From Symbiodinium natans (lineage: Eukaryota; Sar; Dinophyceae; Suessiales; Symbiodiniaceae), in assembly GCA_905221605.1 (NCBI GenBank), contig CAJNDS010002307.1, positions 434,130 to 498,129 of the forward strand: a stretch of 64,000 bases of DNA, read 5' to 3'. The translations under genes were made by a program, and so were the position numbers. Each line of letters begins with the position of its first letter. Position 1 is the stretch's first letter. Shown in pieces: positions 57,801 through 62,450 of the stretch. Below the pieces are notes generated by a model. That model had not been told where the DNA came from. It did not search any database and saw nothing but the letters and a program-made list of their open reading frames with translations.

Positions 57801-60146
57801 GGAAAGACGTAAAACCATGGTGTGCAAATTAATGGCTATGGCCCGTCCATCGGACGTTAAACATGAAGATGACCGTTGTCAAAGCGACAATTTTTCGGTC
57901 AAAGGTCTGCACCTCCAGTTTGTGTCCTAGGAAAACCTAGGACAGGGGGAGTGCGGAGCTGCAATTTGTATTCAGGAAAGAGTTGGTGTTGAAGGAAAAA
58001 GGGTCAATGTACCCGGTATCATTTTGGGTCAAGAAACTTGGGCAATGCGCCCTGAGAAAAAGAGTCTCTCTGGGTTTTGGGTTGGTTTGTGGTTGGTTGT
58101 TCCAGGGGAATCAAGGGTTTCTGTTGGGGTTGACTGTTTTGTTCCCCGTCCTCCTTCGGTTGCCCCCCGTACCCTAAACCCTAAACCCTAAACCCTAAAC
58201 CCTAAAGAGCATATGTCCTGCCCTGGACTGACACGCATGTGTCTACCTACCAACCAACCAACCAACCAACCTAAACCCTAAACCCTAAACCCTAAACCCT
58301 AAACCCTAAACCCTAAACCCTAACCACATCAGGGCGCTTTACAGCATCGTCTCTGGAACCCATATTCACGAGCATGAAGTTGACCTGGGGGTCGGGGGGG
58401 GGGGGGGGGGGGGGGGGGGGATGGCAATTGTAGCCTGAACCCTAAACCCTAAACCCTAAACCCTAAACCCTAAACCCTAAACCCGAAACCCTAAACCCTA
58501 AACCCTAAACCCCAGATCCCTGTATCCTAAACTCTAAACTCTAAACCTCACACCCTAACCCCAAAACCCCAACGGTTGCAGGTGAAGTGAAAGGGTGAAA
58601 TCCTTGACATGTGACGGGCCCAAACAACTTCGAGGCTTGACCTTGGGTTAAGGGATCAAGGAAAGTGATCTCGGGTCGAAGGGTTTAGGGTTTGGGGGGT
58701 TTAGGGTTTAGAGTTTGGGGCTTCAAAGGGCTGAATGGCCAAACCCTAAATCCTACAAAACTTCATTCTGAACTGCACCTGGGGGTAGTGCAGGGTGTAT
58801 CGTCGCGGGGCCGGGGGGCGAAGTTTTGGTTTAGGGGTCTAAGGGTTTAGGTTTATGGGCTTCAGAGTGAGGGTTACAGGGGTTTAAGGTTTAAAGGGTT
58901 TAAGGGTTAAAGTTGTAGGGCTTAAGGGGGAGAGGGGGGGGGGGGGCTTTCAAGACTCTCTAAGCCGTAAGAGCAATAAGAAGGACCCGCAGACAATCAT
59001 GCGCTCAAGATATCCTGCCACCAATGAAAGACCTGAAAGAAGCCCCATGTTAAGGGGTATAAGGAGGGATCCCAAATCTTACTCCCCTAAATGCCCTATA
59101 CATATATACCTTACATGGTCCCTGTATACCCAAGTAGCCCTTACAAGTGTCCCTCCCGCAGTCCCTTGACCATGTGTCCGCACCTTATCTTTGTACTTTT
59201 CGTCTCCAGCGAGCTGCTCGATCTTCTCAGCCTGAAGGCATCTTAAGGCGGCTGAGGGTTTAGGGTTTAGAGTTAGTGTCTGGGGTTTAGGTTTTTGTTT
59301 TTTATAATCTGGTTCTGGGCTTAGGGCTTATGGTGCACATGTCATGGATTCACTGCTCAAGTGCTTCCTGGTTGTTGCTTTTGTTGGTGCGGGGAGGGAG
59401 GGCGCGGGAATGGTGGCGAAAGGCCTGGCTGACAGGGCACACTCGTCGTCTTTTTTTTTTTTTTTTTTTTTTTTTTTTGGGGGGGGGGGGGGGGCGTAAG
59501 TTCGAATAGGGTTTAGGGTTTAGGGGTTTAGGGGCTTTTAGGGGTTTTTAGGGGTTTTGGGTTTTAAGGGTTCAGTGTTTTGGGGTTCACCTCGGCTCCC
59601 CCCCCCTCCCTTCGACCCCTCCTAGCAATGCTCAAAAACACTAATGCTGGCAGGCAGGGGAAACGAATTCGTCATGCTTTCTATCTAATCTCCCTCCCAC
59701 CAACATCAGCAAGCCGAACCCTGAAACCCTGAAACCCTAAACCCTAAACCGTAAACCCCTAAACCCCTAAACCCTAAACCCCTAAACCCCTAAACCCCTA
59801 AGCCCCTAAAACCCCTAAACCCCTAAACCCCTAAGCCCGTAAGCCCTAACCCACCCCTAAACCCCTCAACTCCTAAACCCCTAAACCCCTAAACCCCTAC
59901 ACCCCTAAACCCCTAAACCCCTAAGCCCCTAAACCCTAAACCCTAAACCCTAAACCCTAAACCCTAAACCCTAAACCCTAAACCATAAAAACCCTAAACC
60001 CTAAACCCTAAACCCTAAACCCTAAACCCTAAACCCTAAACCTAAGCCCTAACCCGCCCCGAAGCCAGCAAGCCGGGGTCTCCGGCTGCCGGGCCACACG
60101 CCGGACAGAAGTTCTGGTAGAAGTCGATGACCTCCACCAACACAGG
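42834..60146 (-). CDS. Thioredoxin-like gene (multi-exon)
   Basis: Eight recognised minus-strand exons give V-I-D-F-Y-Q-N-F-C-P-A-C, A-E-K-I-E-Q-L-A-G-D-E-K-Y, V-N-F-M-L-V-N, I-A-R-Y-A-K-E-R, H-G-H-G-K-P-P-S-D-Y-G, V-L-I-D-S-D-G-K-V-V-K-N-Y and S-D-L-E-L-V-L-N-A-S-K-K-E-S followed by TAA, plus a weak upstream candidate. This is a thioredoxin fold with a CPAC redox motif, so probably a thiol-disulfide oxidoreductase or nucleoredoxin-like protein. Phases match across the GT-AG junctions tested (59183/58384, 58342/46966, 46917/45024, 43729/42882). An exon for the cis-Pro segment between 44984 and 43779 is missing. The intron 58342-46967 contains the 10.4-kb retrotransposon on the opposite strand. 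Confidence 0.85.
43427..43538. mobile_element. Family E element, copy 3
   Basis: agggacccttaggggctact at the left, agggtccctt at the right, with an AT-rich core that includes gggactatataaggcaaa. It lies inside the last thioredoxin-like intron. Confidence 0.7.
43730..43779 (-). CDS. Thioredoxin-like gene, VLIDSDGKVV exon
   Basis: Acceptor cggag|GTA, then V-L-I-D-S-D-G-K-V-V-K-N-Y-K-V-E-(L), donor CT|GT. A 'LID-DGKVV' strand is typical of thioredoxin-like folds. Confidence 0.88.
43908..44026. mobile_element. Family A inverted-repeat element, copy 1
   Basis: Ends cttggtagccaggtaacc and ggtaccacggggctaccaag are inverted repeats; ATGG on both flanks may be a target duplication. The inner part includes ccttttgggggtttgtta. 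Confidence 0.75.
44745..44815. mobile_element. Family C element, short copy
   Basis: ctacttggggctac at the left and ctgaacctctaagta at the right; the ends are degenerate and the core shorter than in copy 1. Confidence 0.45.
44984..45024 (-). CDS. Thioredoxin-like gene, HGHGKPPSDYG exon
   Basis: Acceptor gacag|AT, then (D)-A-W-H-G-H-G-K-P-P-S-D-Y-G, donor GGC|GT. Its phase fits the previous exon. Confidence 0.7.
45761..45847. mobile_element. Family D element, copy 3, truncated by array
   Basis: cctaggcgggccctgaaaac at the left; the core includes gaatatcatcctcttaagct and then gggaaatatgaaatgtcc. The right end is missing and replaced by a CCCTAAA array. Confidence 0.7.
45936..46678. repeat. 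21-bp palindrome-forming minisatellite
   Basis: The unit contains TACTGGGCAAGGTCGCCG plus TTT. Forward copies at 45936-45990, inverted at 46005-46075, forward at 46110-46160, inverted at 46172-46246, then about 18 forward copies to 46678. Inversion points are ggtcgattttttgacc-like. It lies in a thioredoxin-like intron. The multi-frame ORFs of up to 169 codons exist because 21 is divisible by 3. Confidence 0.95.
46780..46900 (-). repeat. Long pure CCCTAAA array
   Basis: About 17 perfect units, just 3' of the 46918-46966 exon on the minus strand. Confidence 0.95.
46918..46966 (-). CDS. Thioredoxin-like gene, IARYAKERNLKG exon
   Basis: Acceptor gaag|CTA, then L-S-I-A-R-Y-A-K-E-R-N-L-K-G-H-R, donor G|GT. 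It follows the SRDDA exon in phase across the retrotransposon-bearing intron. Confidence 0.8.
47005..47224. mobile_element. Family A element split by a TTTAGGG array
   Basis: The left end ctcagtagcccagtaaccat and right end gggtaccactgggctactaag are intact. Between them the element is interrupted at 47034-47124 by TTTAGGG units. Removing the array leaves a copy similar to 60306-60412. Confidence 0.75.
47790..47794. repeat. Target-site duplication, left (CCCTA)
   Basis: CCCTA immediately precedes the 5' LTR and recurs at 58172-58176 after the 3' LTR. The target was a CCCTAAA array. Confidence 0.85.
47795..48014 (+). repeat. 5' LTR
   Basis: 220 bp, TGCGGAGCTGCAATT to CCCCCCGTA. It differs from the 3' LTR at only two positions (47871 T vs 58028 G; 47955 G vs 58112 C). 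Confidence 0.95.
48015..48029 (+). promoter_or_regulatory. Primer-binding site, tRNA-Met anticodon arm type
   Basis: GGTTATGAGCCCAAA directly follows the LTR. It is complementary to GGGCUCAUAACC, the anticodon arm of a Met tRNA (CAU), not to a tRNA 3' end. Drosophila copia primes the same way from a half-tRNA. Confidence 0.7.
48077..49924 (+). CDS. Retrotransposon gag, N-terminal part
   Basis: I choose the ATG at 48077 (the open frame extends upstream to a TTG at 48065). A disordered, proline/glycine-rich first 400 residues precede a copia-type gag core (V-L-L-E-Q-R-A-V-S-L-L-L-Q-A-I ... V-R-Q-W-A-Q-W-R-S-R-L). The frame breaks near 49890: the sense continues in the +1 frame, so the TAG at 49922-49924 is premature. 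Gag forms the particle that packages the RNA. Confidence 0.85.
   Translation: MDMMRRRSEPGLSPTANEAEENRGDGGEERQQVVQALTDGREVAMIQPTSQVEKEVVPVPAANPFWSERAQEEIRLRQSRPASLPASGGDRSGGTTRRPPSLHDLMGQEPAPVERPSSGLMGQMERGTIGGTQAEEELIPDLSGEEQGEDMAVVKRALKELLVQTKELGNRLHRVEEKSYTSAASGSASRARSTGVVDANAAYPLGMTPEKQYPPGQVFYTDGMGGFWTVLPDGTWLPIEGYDLPKGCDLQSLPGSRKGDAQVEDEKEVPMMHVADGKKPSRLPPLNYPMGGPASGGYASGPPGLTHAPITSLPTGVDGSAAPMGNQPGFVSARETSTQENSAGSGGYTMVDDVPYRWKMIAGKLELEKVPLTAFTPGIGHGLPQGPGGRVSLPPGAVVPRGMPNIGDSSGTERPEALGKHVMSLPTLADYTPSNPTALSDWIAMIEPMLSSLTDTGRVWWQCVYSKAYQAYAKWLSVSPLERLGIKAELEGLKVVRTVHVLLEQRAVSLLLQAIPERLKTEIVSTRMLGSVMIFYKLLTVYQPGGANERSTMLNFLVQPSSATSISEAIKGVRQWAQWRSRLRELRAAEPDATLLIKGLDAIIRVAGKTPYGSF
49878..50726 (+). 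CDS. Retrotransposon gag C-terminus with CCCH and CCHC fingers, start of protease
   Basis: Continues gag in the shifted frame. Residues 103-123 form a CCCH finger (C-x9-C-x5-C-x3-H), followed at residue 133 by a CCHC zinc knuckle (C-F-E-C-G-A-V-G-H-L-Q-P-Q-C). A lysine/glycine-rich linker leads to a protease-like site V-D-T-A-A-T (Asp 262). The frame then runs into the inserted element at 50712; codons after that are not element sequence. Confidence 0.85.
   Translation: MLSSALLAKHPTVHFRVASFREKLGVDYSPTSETATQLAEMLQAEFELLLHSAGDQEVKQDSDAKKRARLNKAQKGTGDETEEGDKGKGKGKRYSSDGERPFCWIYGKTEAGCKFGSRCKFRHDKDSLERGRCFECGAVGHLQPQCPYKDGASSNVDSNPERNRSKGNSPKGGKGGKGAKWGNAKKAEVAEGGDETANAGLEKGSASPSSPSTPNQVLAEALEVLKSMKLSSAQSASSGDPSVRMLCGSGLFQQERRVALVDTAATHLARTLFPWERLIPSP
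50712..51128. mobile_element. TIR element (MITE) inserted in the protease region
   Basis: About 22-bp inverted ends, ATCCCTTCCCCCTAATATTA and its complement with two mismatches, flanked by TA at 50710-50711 and 51129-51130. Without it and one TA the reading frame is continuous. 417 bp, non-coding, with a poly-C run (about 50751-50768) and some CCCTAAA-like units. TA duplication and ends suggest a Tc1/mariner (Stowaway-like) MITE. Confidence 0.85.
51129..53656 (+). CDS. Retrotransposon pol: protease, methyltransferase-like, integrase N-part
   Basis: ATG at 51146, but sense continues from the protease part upstream of the insertion, so this is an internal start. Order by residue from 51146: end of a first protease-like domain; second protease with canonical L-D-S-G-A-S (Asp 140); methyltransferase-like domain (about 335-595); integrase zinc motif H-x3-H...C-x2-C (H-C-L-R-G-H-I-P-F-R-R-D-C-Q-I-C); catalytic Asp 673 (S-L-D-L-A-G-P) and Asp 823 (H-S-D-R-A-G-E-F). 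A one-base deletion in TTTT near 53650 creates the stop at 53656. Confidence 0.88.
52125..52940 (+). other. C5-methyltransferase-like domain inside pol
   Basis: V-V-V-H-L-F-S-G (residues 336-343 from 51146) resembles SAM-binding motif I; V-L-E-L-D-L resembles motif II; V-V-G-G-P-P-C-R-T-V-S with Cys 394 resembles the catalytic motif IV of cytosine-5 methyltransferases; G-M-E-S-P-G-D-P (469-476) sits where ENx is expected. Order and spacing fit a Rossmann methyltransferase. The catalytic Glu-Asn-Val is not canonical, so activity and substrate are open. Confidence 0.7.
53653..55917 (+). CDS. Retrotransposon pol: integrase C-part and 2OG-Fe(II) oxygenase
   Basis: Sense resumes in the shifted frame right after 53650. 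It opens with the third integrase acidic residue (T-N-G-R-A-E-A, Glu codon 53725-53727) and GKxK-like rearward sequences. An acidic linker follows, then the oxygenase-like domain (about residues 295-452 counted from 53734), a coiled-coil-like charged stretch (about 520-640), and the start of RT (S-L-Y-A-P). The frame is lost again near 55885. Confidence 0.85.
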   Translation, partial: LNCETRLIYRTTGDPGVPQTNGRAEACVGLFKRGVRSLLKEARLGPAYWALAARHWSMLRWHKAERELGLNPKALLPFGAQIQVKRRPWELLGPDGTKKGRQWVDRTQPALLLGPCDDLPGGYWVEAQGTAKDPDELVLFPCTTIFSNIKEPPELELEGVVEEQEPSPPEHRLKGKKPALRFADEEGPPLPPPRDPPVRHRLMEKSPASSLRGHVGSLRLLRKRGESPPLEIFEDDMQGLGELEENADVEDNVPGDEYWPTCCSPHEDAYLVCKSETAEDGTQLEKEEQKAKSMYERSMYDYVDCEELLEGIVYPKRVNRRGGINNWCTSTRALVLGHYCHYTHGGVCGITKETHRRPWLCRYLASFVRHHNPEAKFSALQISCNAPVSLHRDSHNEKHCCNYVCGFGDYKDGQLWVEDEKALEEGAEVVEQSYGKKVLPGKLVDIHWNFMSFFPRKLHGPMPWKGNRVSLTGYTPVFMERLSYKDRCYLLQCKFPLPEPQAEEGEKRKWLKITLKETSLDDIAEEVDYAVFEAHQWALEEHLSIRRLIAEQECCVLDEFHGSANESNGEKGSETREWLVKAKRTEEQLSKFLVKAAQVQQMVQENTALEAAEEVEFLQTKTIPTQEAMQELEKWRESLSDEVTSLVKELEVVEPTTQEKLDKLAEEPNAPVIEYVPSLVVFTRKQGTGRRRARICACGNFISSTAATEYEGPRSLSRHSLYAPGLDSTTFRCQVRHAAYMVWIIAGLRFPKLF
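54616..55090 (+). other. TET/JBP-like 2OG-Fe(II) oxygenase domain inside pol
   Basis: C-N-A-P-V-S-L-H-R-D-S-H-N supplies the iron-binding H364-x-D366; G-F-G-D-Y-K-D-G-Q-L-W-V is the characteristic G-D-x-x-G-G-x-L strand; F-P-R-K-L-H432-G then G-N-R441-V-S-L supply the distal His and the 2OG-binding Arg. This layout matches the Tet_JBP family (thymine or 5-methylcytosine hydroxylases). All four key residues are present. Confidence 0.72.
55848..57728 (+). CDS. Retrotransposon pol: reverse transcriptase and RNase H
   Basis: Continues RT after the frame break. I-S-K-A-F-L-T-A-P is motif A (the usual Asp appears as Glu); A-L-Y-G-L-A-E-S-P-A-A-W; Y-V-D-D (residues 127-130) is the active site; RNase H begins at Y-A-D-A-S (Asp 316) and holds S-T-A-E-A-E-L. 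After RNase H comes an extension of about 150 residues with a hydrophobic segment (V-Y-L-V-A-T-I-T-L-W) and a Cys/His cluster (C-M-H ... D-C ... C-K-H-C). Stop TAG at 57726-57728. Confidence 0.9.
   Translation: MSSEARSIYGVDHRWLEISKAFLTAPMNRAQREGRLAVVQPPRAAVKLGLCTKEERWIVRKALYGLAESPAAWVEWRDQRLQGMSWVSKDGQAMSFQRSNADPSLFLIMAQEKPEGASKLVGTMGLYVDDFLMAGTMTVLREALEQIRKEWKTSEPEFCGPGCGDGFLKFLGVQIWYRNGSFFLNQEDFVRDLLNRRGYQIDETGKGSNLPMVKETPGEEEEVDIPSLRAAQGAVGEFLWVAIKTRPDLAFCTSQLSLWTSRRPRFVVKKAEEVFRYLAATPTLGLTFGAIATCEKERNEVLRYGRGVKVVESYADASFAAGENEKSHSGAVVVWGDCPVMWATQRQSTVALSTAEAELHASIEGATMIQSCTPIIAALVGTGEESLQKVLYADSVSTCSIIQYPAGSWRTRLLRIRAAGVRSLVDRGYMVIAHLRGEYMIADLLTKLMSGQVYAKQKALWGLQMLVQGTDLKRASLAMAVMMVAASLQGMATGGEEASIAGFFCSEEGVCRVANTSTVMVLAQSIEMVINNADIAVYLVATITLWELARYLFRRLYKWLWGRKVVVIPASATLYATVGGNCMHASSDCDVLRYSQPRAKTLCKHCVKKGWVVNAEFLGEERAAGT
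57729..57951 (+). promoter_or_regulatory. 3' leader, hairpin and polypurine tract
   Basis: Non-coding. TGTCCTAGG-AAAA-CCTAGGACA forms a perfect 9-bp stem at 57923-57944, immediately before ACAGGGGGAG, the probable polypurine tract priming plus-strand synthesis next to the 3' LTR. Confidence 0.75.
57952..58171 (+). repeat. 3' LTR
   Basis: 220 bp, 99% identical to the 5' LTR, followed by the CCCTA duplication at 58172-58176 and a CCCTAAA array. Confidence 0.95.
58343..58384 (-). CDS. Thioredoxin-like gene, VNFMLVN exon (42 bp)
   Basis: Acceptor cccag|GTC, then V-N-F-M-L-V-N-M-G-S-R-D-D-A, donor GCT|GT. It joins KYKDK upstream in phase 0. Confidence 0.88.
58394..58420. repeat. Poly-G tract next to splice acceptor
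   Basis: 27 G on plus, i.e. poly-C on minus only about 10 nt upstream of the acceptor at 58385. It may serve as an unusual pyrimidine tract. Confidence 0.75.
59061..59157. mobile_element. Family E element, copy 4
   Basis: aggagggatcccaaatctta at the left, agtgtccctcc at the right, core catatataccttacatggtc. It begins 26 bp inside the intron that follows exon 59184-59231. Confidence 0.7.
59184..59231 (-). CDS. Thioredoxin-like gene, AEKIEQLAGDEKYKDK exon (48 bp)
   Basis: Acceptor ttcag|GCT, donor AAG|GT. Sixteen codons in a single frame. It is the helix that follows the CxxC motif in thioredoxin folds. Confidence 0.88.
59450..59494. repeat. T29 run followed by G16 run
   Basis: A long oligo-T directly joined to oligo-G. 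It might mark a poly(A) tail on minus, but no retrocopy is seen beside it. Confidence 0.7.
59750..59940 (-). repeat. CCCCTAAA (8-bp) variant array
   Basis: About 20 units with an extra C, then ordinary CCCTAAA units to 60050. Confidence 0.88.
60087..60146 (-). CDS. Thioredoxin-like gene, CPAC active-site exon
   Basis: P-V-L-V-E-V-I-D-F-Y-Q-N-F-C-P-A-C-G-P-A. CPAC is the redox CxxC. The start is uncertain: either ggag|GTC at 60131 or further upstream where no AG precedes. The donor is probably GC at 60086. Confidence 0.75.
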
Positions 60147-60305
60147 GTATTTAGGGTTTAGGGTTTAGGGTTTAGGGGTTAGGGTTTTAAACCCTAAGCC
60201 CTACACACTCAGCCCCAACCCCACCCCCCCCCCCACCCACCCCAGTGTAATCCACCACAGAAGAATGTGCAAAAAACACCAGGGTTTCGGCTTCAAGGGT
60301 ATACC

Positions 60306-60412
60306 CTGGGTAGCCCAGGAACCATCTTACAATAAGGGTACCCTTTTTGGGGTTGGTTTCTCTATAAGGGAACATAAGCACCAAAAAAGGGCAAAAGGGT
60401 ACCGCTACCAGG
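60306..60412. mobile_element. Family A element, uninterrupted copy
   Basis: ctgggtagcccaggaaccat at the left and gggtaccgctaccagg at the right, with inner part accctttttggggttggttt. It serves as reference for the split copy at 47005. Confidence 0.7.
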
Positions 60413-60644
60413 CACCTGAATAGGGTACACCTGTTTCAACTTGAAGTAGCTGGGCACGTGGGGCCACCCACCGTAAGCACTGTGGTAGCCTCTCAACCAT
60501 CCCCTCCAAAAAACCCACAAGAAACTCGACGTAGCTCCTAAACCCTAAACCCTAAACCCTAAACCCTAAACCCTAAACCCTGAACCCCAAACCTAAACCC
60601 TAAACCACCCTAAGCCCATCCGGACCGACATCTCAGTTTCATGG

Positions 60645-60693
60645 GTCCTGCTGGGCGCCGGGCCGTGGGCTTCTTGTTCTTCGCCAGGAACTC
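60645..60693 (-). CDS. Possible upstream thioredoxin-like exon
   Basis: Acceptor cccag|GAG, then E-F-L-A-K-N-K-K-P-T-A-R. Strand and spacing fit, but no family motif supports it. A Family C element lies just upstream. Confidence 0.4.
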
Positions 60694-60715
60694 CTGGGAA
60701 GCTGGGGTTCGGCAC

Positions 60716-60810
60716 CTACTTGGAGGTTCATTGGTGCTCATAACCCCAATTATATGTCTGCTTCTAACCCACTTAGGGGACTTAGAGGGCTTGTAAGTAC
60801 AGCTATAGTT
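60716..60810. mobile_element. Family C element, copy 4
   Basis: ctacttggaggttcattggt, then ctcataaccccaattatatg, aligns with the complement of 36500-36556. The far end is degenerate. Confidence 0.6.
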
Positions 60811-61309
60811 GGAATCAGAAGTACCCGGTCCAGAGTGTAGGGCTTTTCAGGGTTTAGGGATTGGGGGGTCTACCAGGACCGGACCTCATGTAGACATAGA
60901 GCCATTGCCTTAAGGAGGGCACCCCTCACCAGACGCACGATAATTTAAGGACTGAGAACACCGAAGCTTTACTACTCTTAACATAATGTAGGGCCTTTAT
61001 GATGTAACTCTACACAAGATGAAGGGGGGGAGGGGCTACCTGTGTTTCAACTCCCAGCGAAGATCATCCGGGTGACTATACTGGAGCGCAAAGCTGTGGA
61101 AACTCATCCACGCCATCCAATACACGGCGCGCCCTGAACCCCTAGCACAGCAGAATAGATCTTTTGGGTAATATACATGTGTATATATATATACACAGAT
61201 ATATGTATATATATATATGTAACAATCATATCAAAAGTAGGAACAATACTAATAACACGAATAACAATAGTAATAATGCTCCTTCCTGATTGTAGTCGGA
61301 GACTAAACC

Positions 61310-61341
<32 letters not shown>

Positions 61342-62392
61342 ACCTTCAACCCTAAACCCTCAACCCTCAACCCTCAACCTTAACCCTCAACCCTCAACCC
61401 TCAACCCTCAACCCTAAACCCTGAACCTGACACCCTCAACCCTAAACCCTAAACCCTCAACCCTCAACCCTCAACCCTAAACCTTCCATGGCATGTCCGC
61501 CGGTGTTCGCGGTCTTAGCTGGCCTTCATGAGAAGACTGGGTGTGGAAGGGTACGAAAAATAGGGTTTAGTTTAGGGTTCAGGGTTCAGGGTTCAGGGTT
61601 TAGGGTTTAGGGTTTAGGGTTTAGGGTTTAGGGTTTAGGGTTTCAATATAGATATAGTAGGAGTCACGGATAAGCAGGACCAAGCAGGTACCCCTAATTG
61701 CGGAAGCCCCCCCGTGTCGGAAGGGTACAGAAGGACATCTTCCACGACTTCTTTGACATCATCGAGACAAAAAATTGTCCCGAGGCCCAGTCTTCCGGCA
61801 TTGCGACTGCGAAAGGGATACCAACGAGAAGACTTTAAACGCACTTGTGCCGAACAATTCTGATGCTTTGTAACATAATGTAATATTCACAGCATACTGC
61901 CCCATGCCATGACCAAACGCCATATTACACAGCATGTCTAACTAACATCTAGCACACATCCCCCGGGCTTCGTCTACGATGGTTGTCCTGCGCCCTGAGC
62001 CGGCCCTCAAGCCAGCCCTAAACTTTGAGCCCTAAACCCTAATCCCCCCCCCCACCCCCCCGCCAAAATATAAATTGATAAACTAAACCCTAAAGGCCCT
62101 GAGAAGCAGGCGTCGACTCGTAGACCCAGCTTCATGCTTGGCCGCTCGGGTGAAGGGTTGAGGGTTGAGGGTTTAGGGTTGAGGGTTGAGGCTTGAGGGT
62201 CCCTCCGCCAATTCGGGTGTCCAGTTCCTGAGGGGCCCTTCGAGCTTGAGGCCCAAAGCAACGACACCTCTCGGGAATTAAGCTAGGGGTTTCGGATCTT
62301 CGGTCGCTGTACAGAGGGGAAAAATTCGCCCCTTAAATGTTGAATGTAGGGTGTACTCTATGGGTAGGGCCCGCAAACCCCAACCCTCCACC

Positions 62393-62450
62393 ACCGCGTC
62401 CTTCAGCGTCGTTGTGGAGCCTGCTACCAGGGCTGATCACGGAGAATTGC
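62393..62450 (-). CDS. Exon-like segment, gene unassigned
   Basis: Minus-strand Q-F-S-V-I-S-P-G-S-R-L-H-N-D-A-E-G between arrays. It resembles the exon-bearing spacers elsewhere. Family unknown. Confidence 0.25.

Larger units (their letters stand above)
47795..58171 (+). mobile_element. Ty1/copia LTR retrotransposon, 10.4 kb
   Basis: Two 220-bp LTRs (TG...TA), a 5-bp target duplication, primer site, polypurine tract and the copia domain order gag, protease, integrase, reverse transcriptase, RNase H. It is roughly twice a standard copia element because it carries extra domains: a methyltransferase-like domain between protease and integrase, a TET/JBP-like oxygenase between integrase and RT, and a C-terminal extension after RNase H. 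It contains a 417-bp inserted inverted-repeat element and three frame breaks (about 49890, 53650, 55885). It lies in an intron of the thioredoxin-like gene, antisense to it. Confidence 0.95.

Noticed and set aside
58960-59035. Minus-strand exon LSLVAGYLERMIVCG after a cttctttcag acceptor
   Set aside because: KYKDK (59184) joins VNFMLVN (58384) directly with correct phase and thioredoxin sense, so this lies within that intron.
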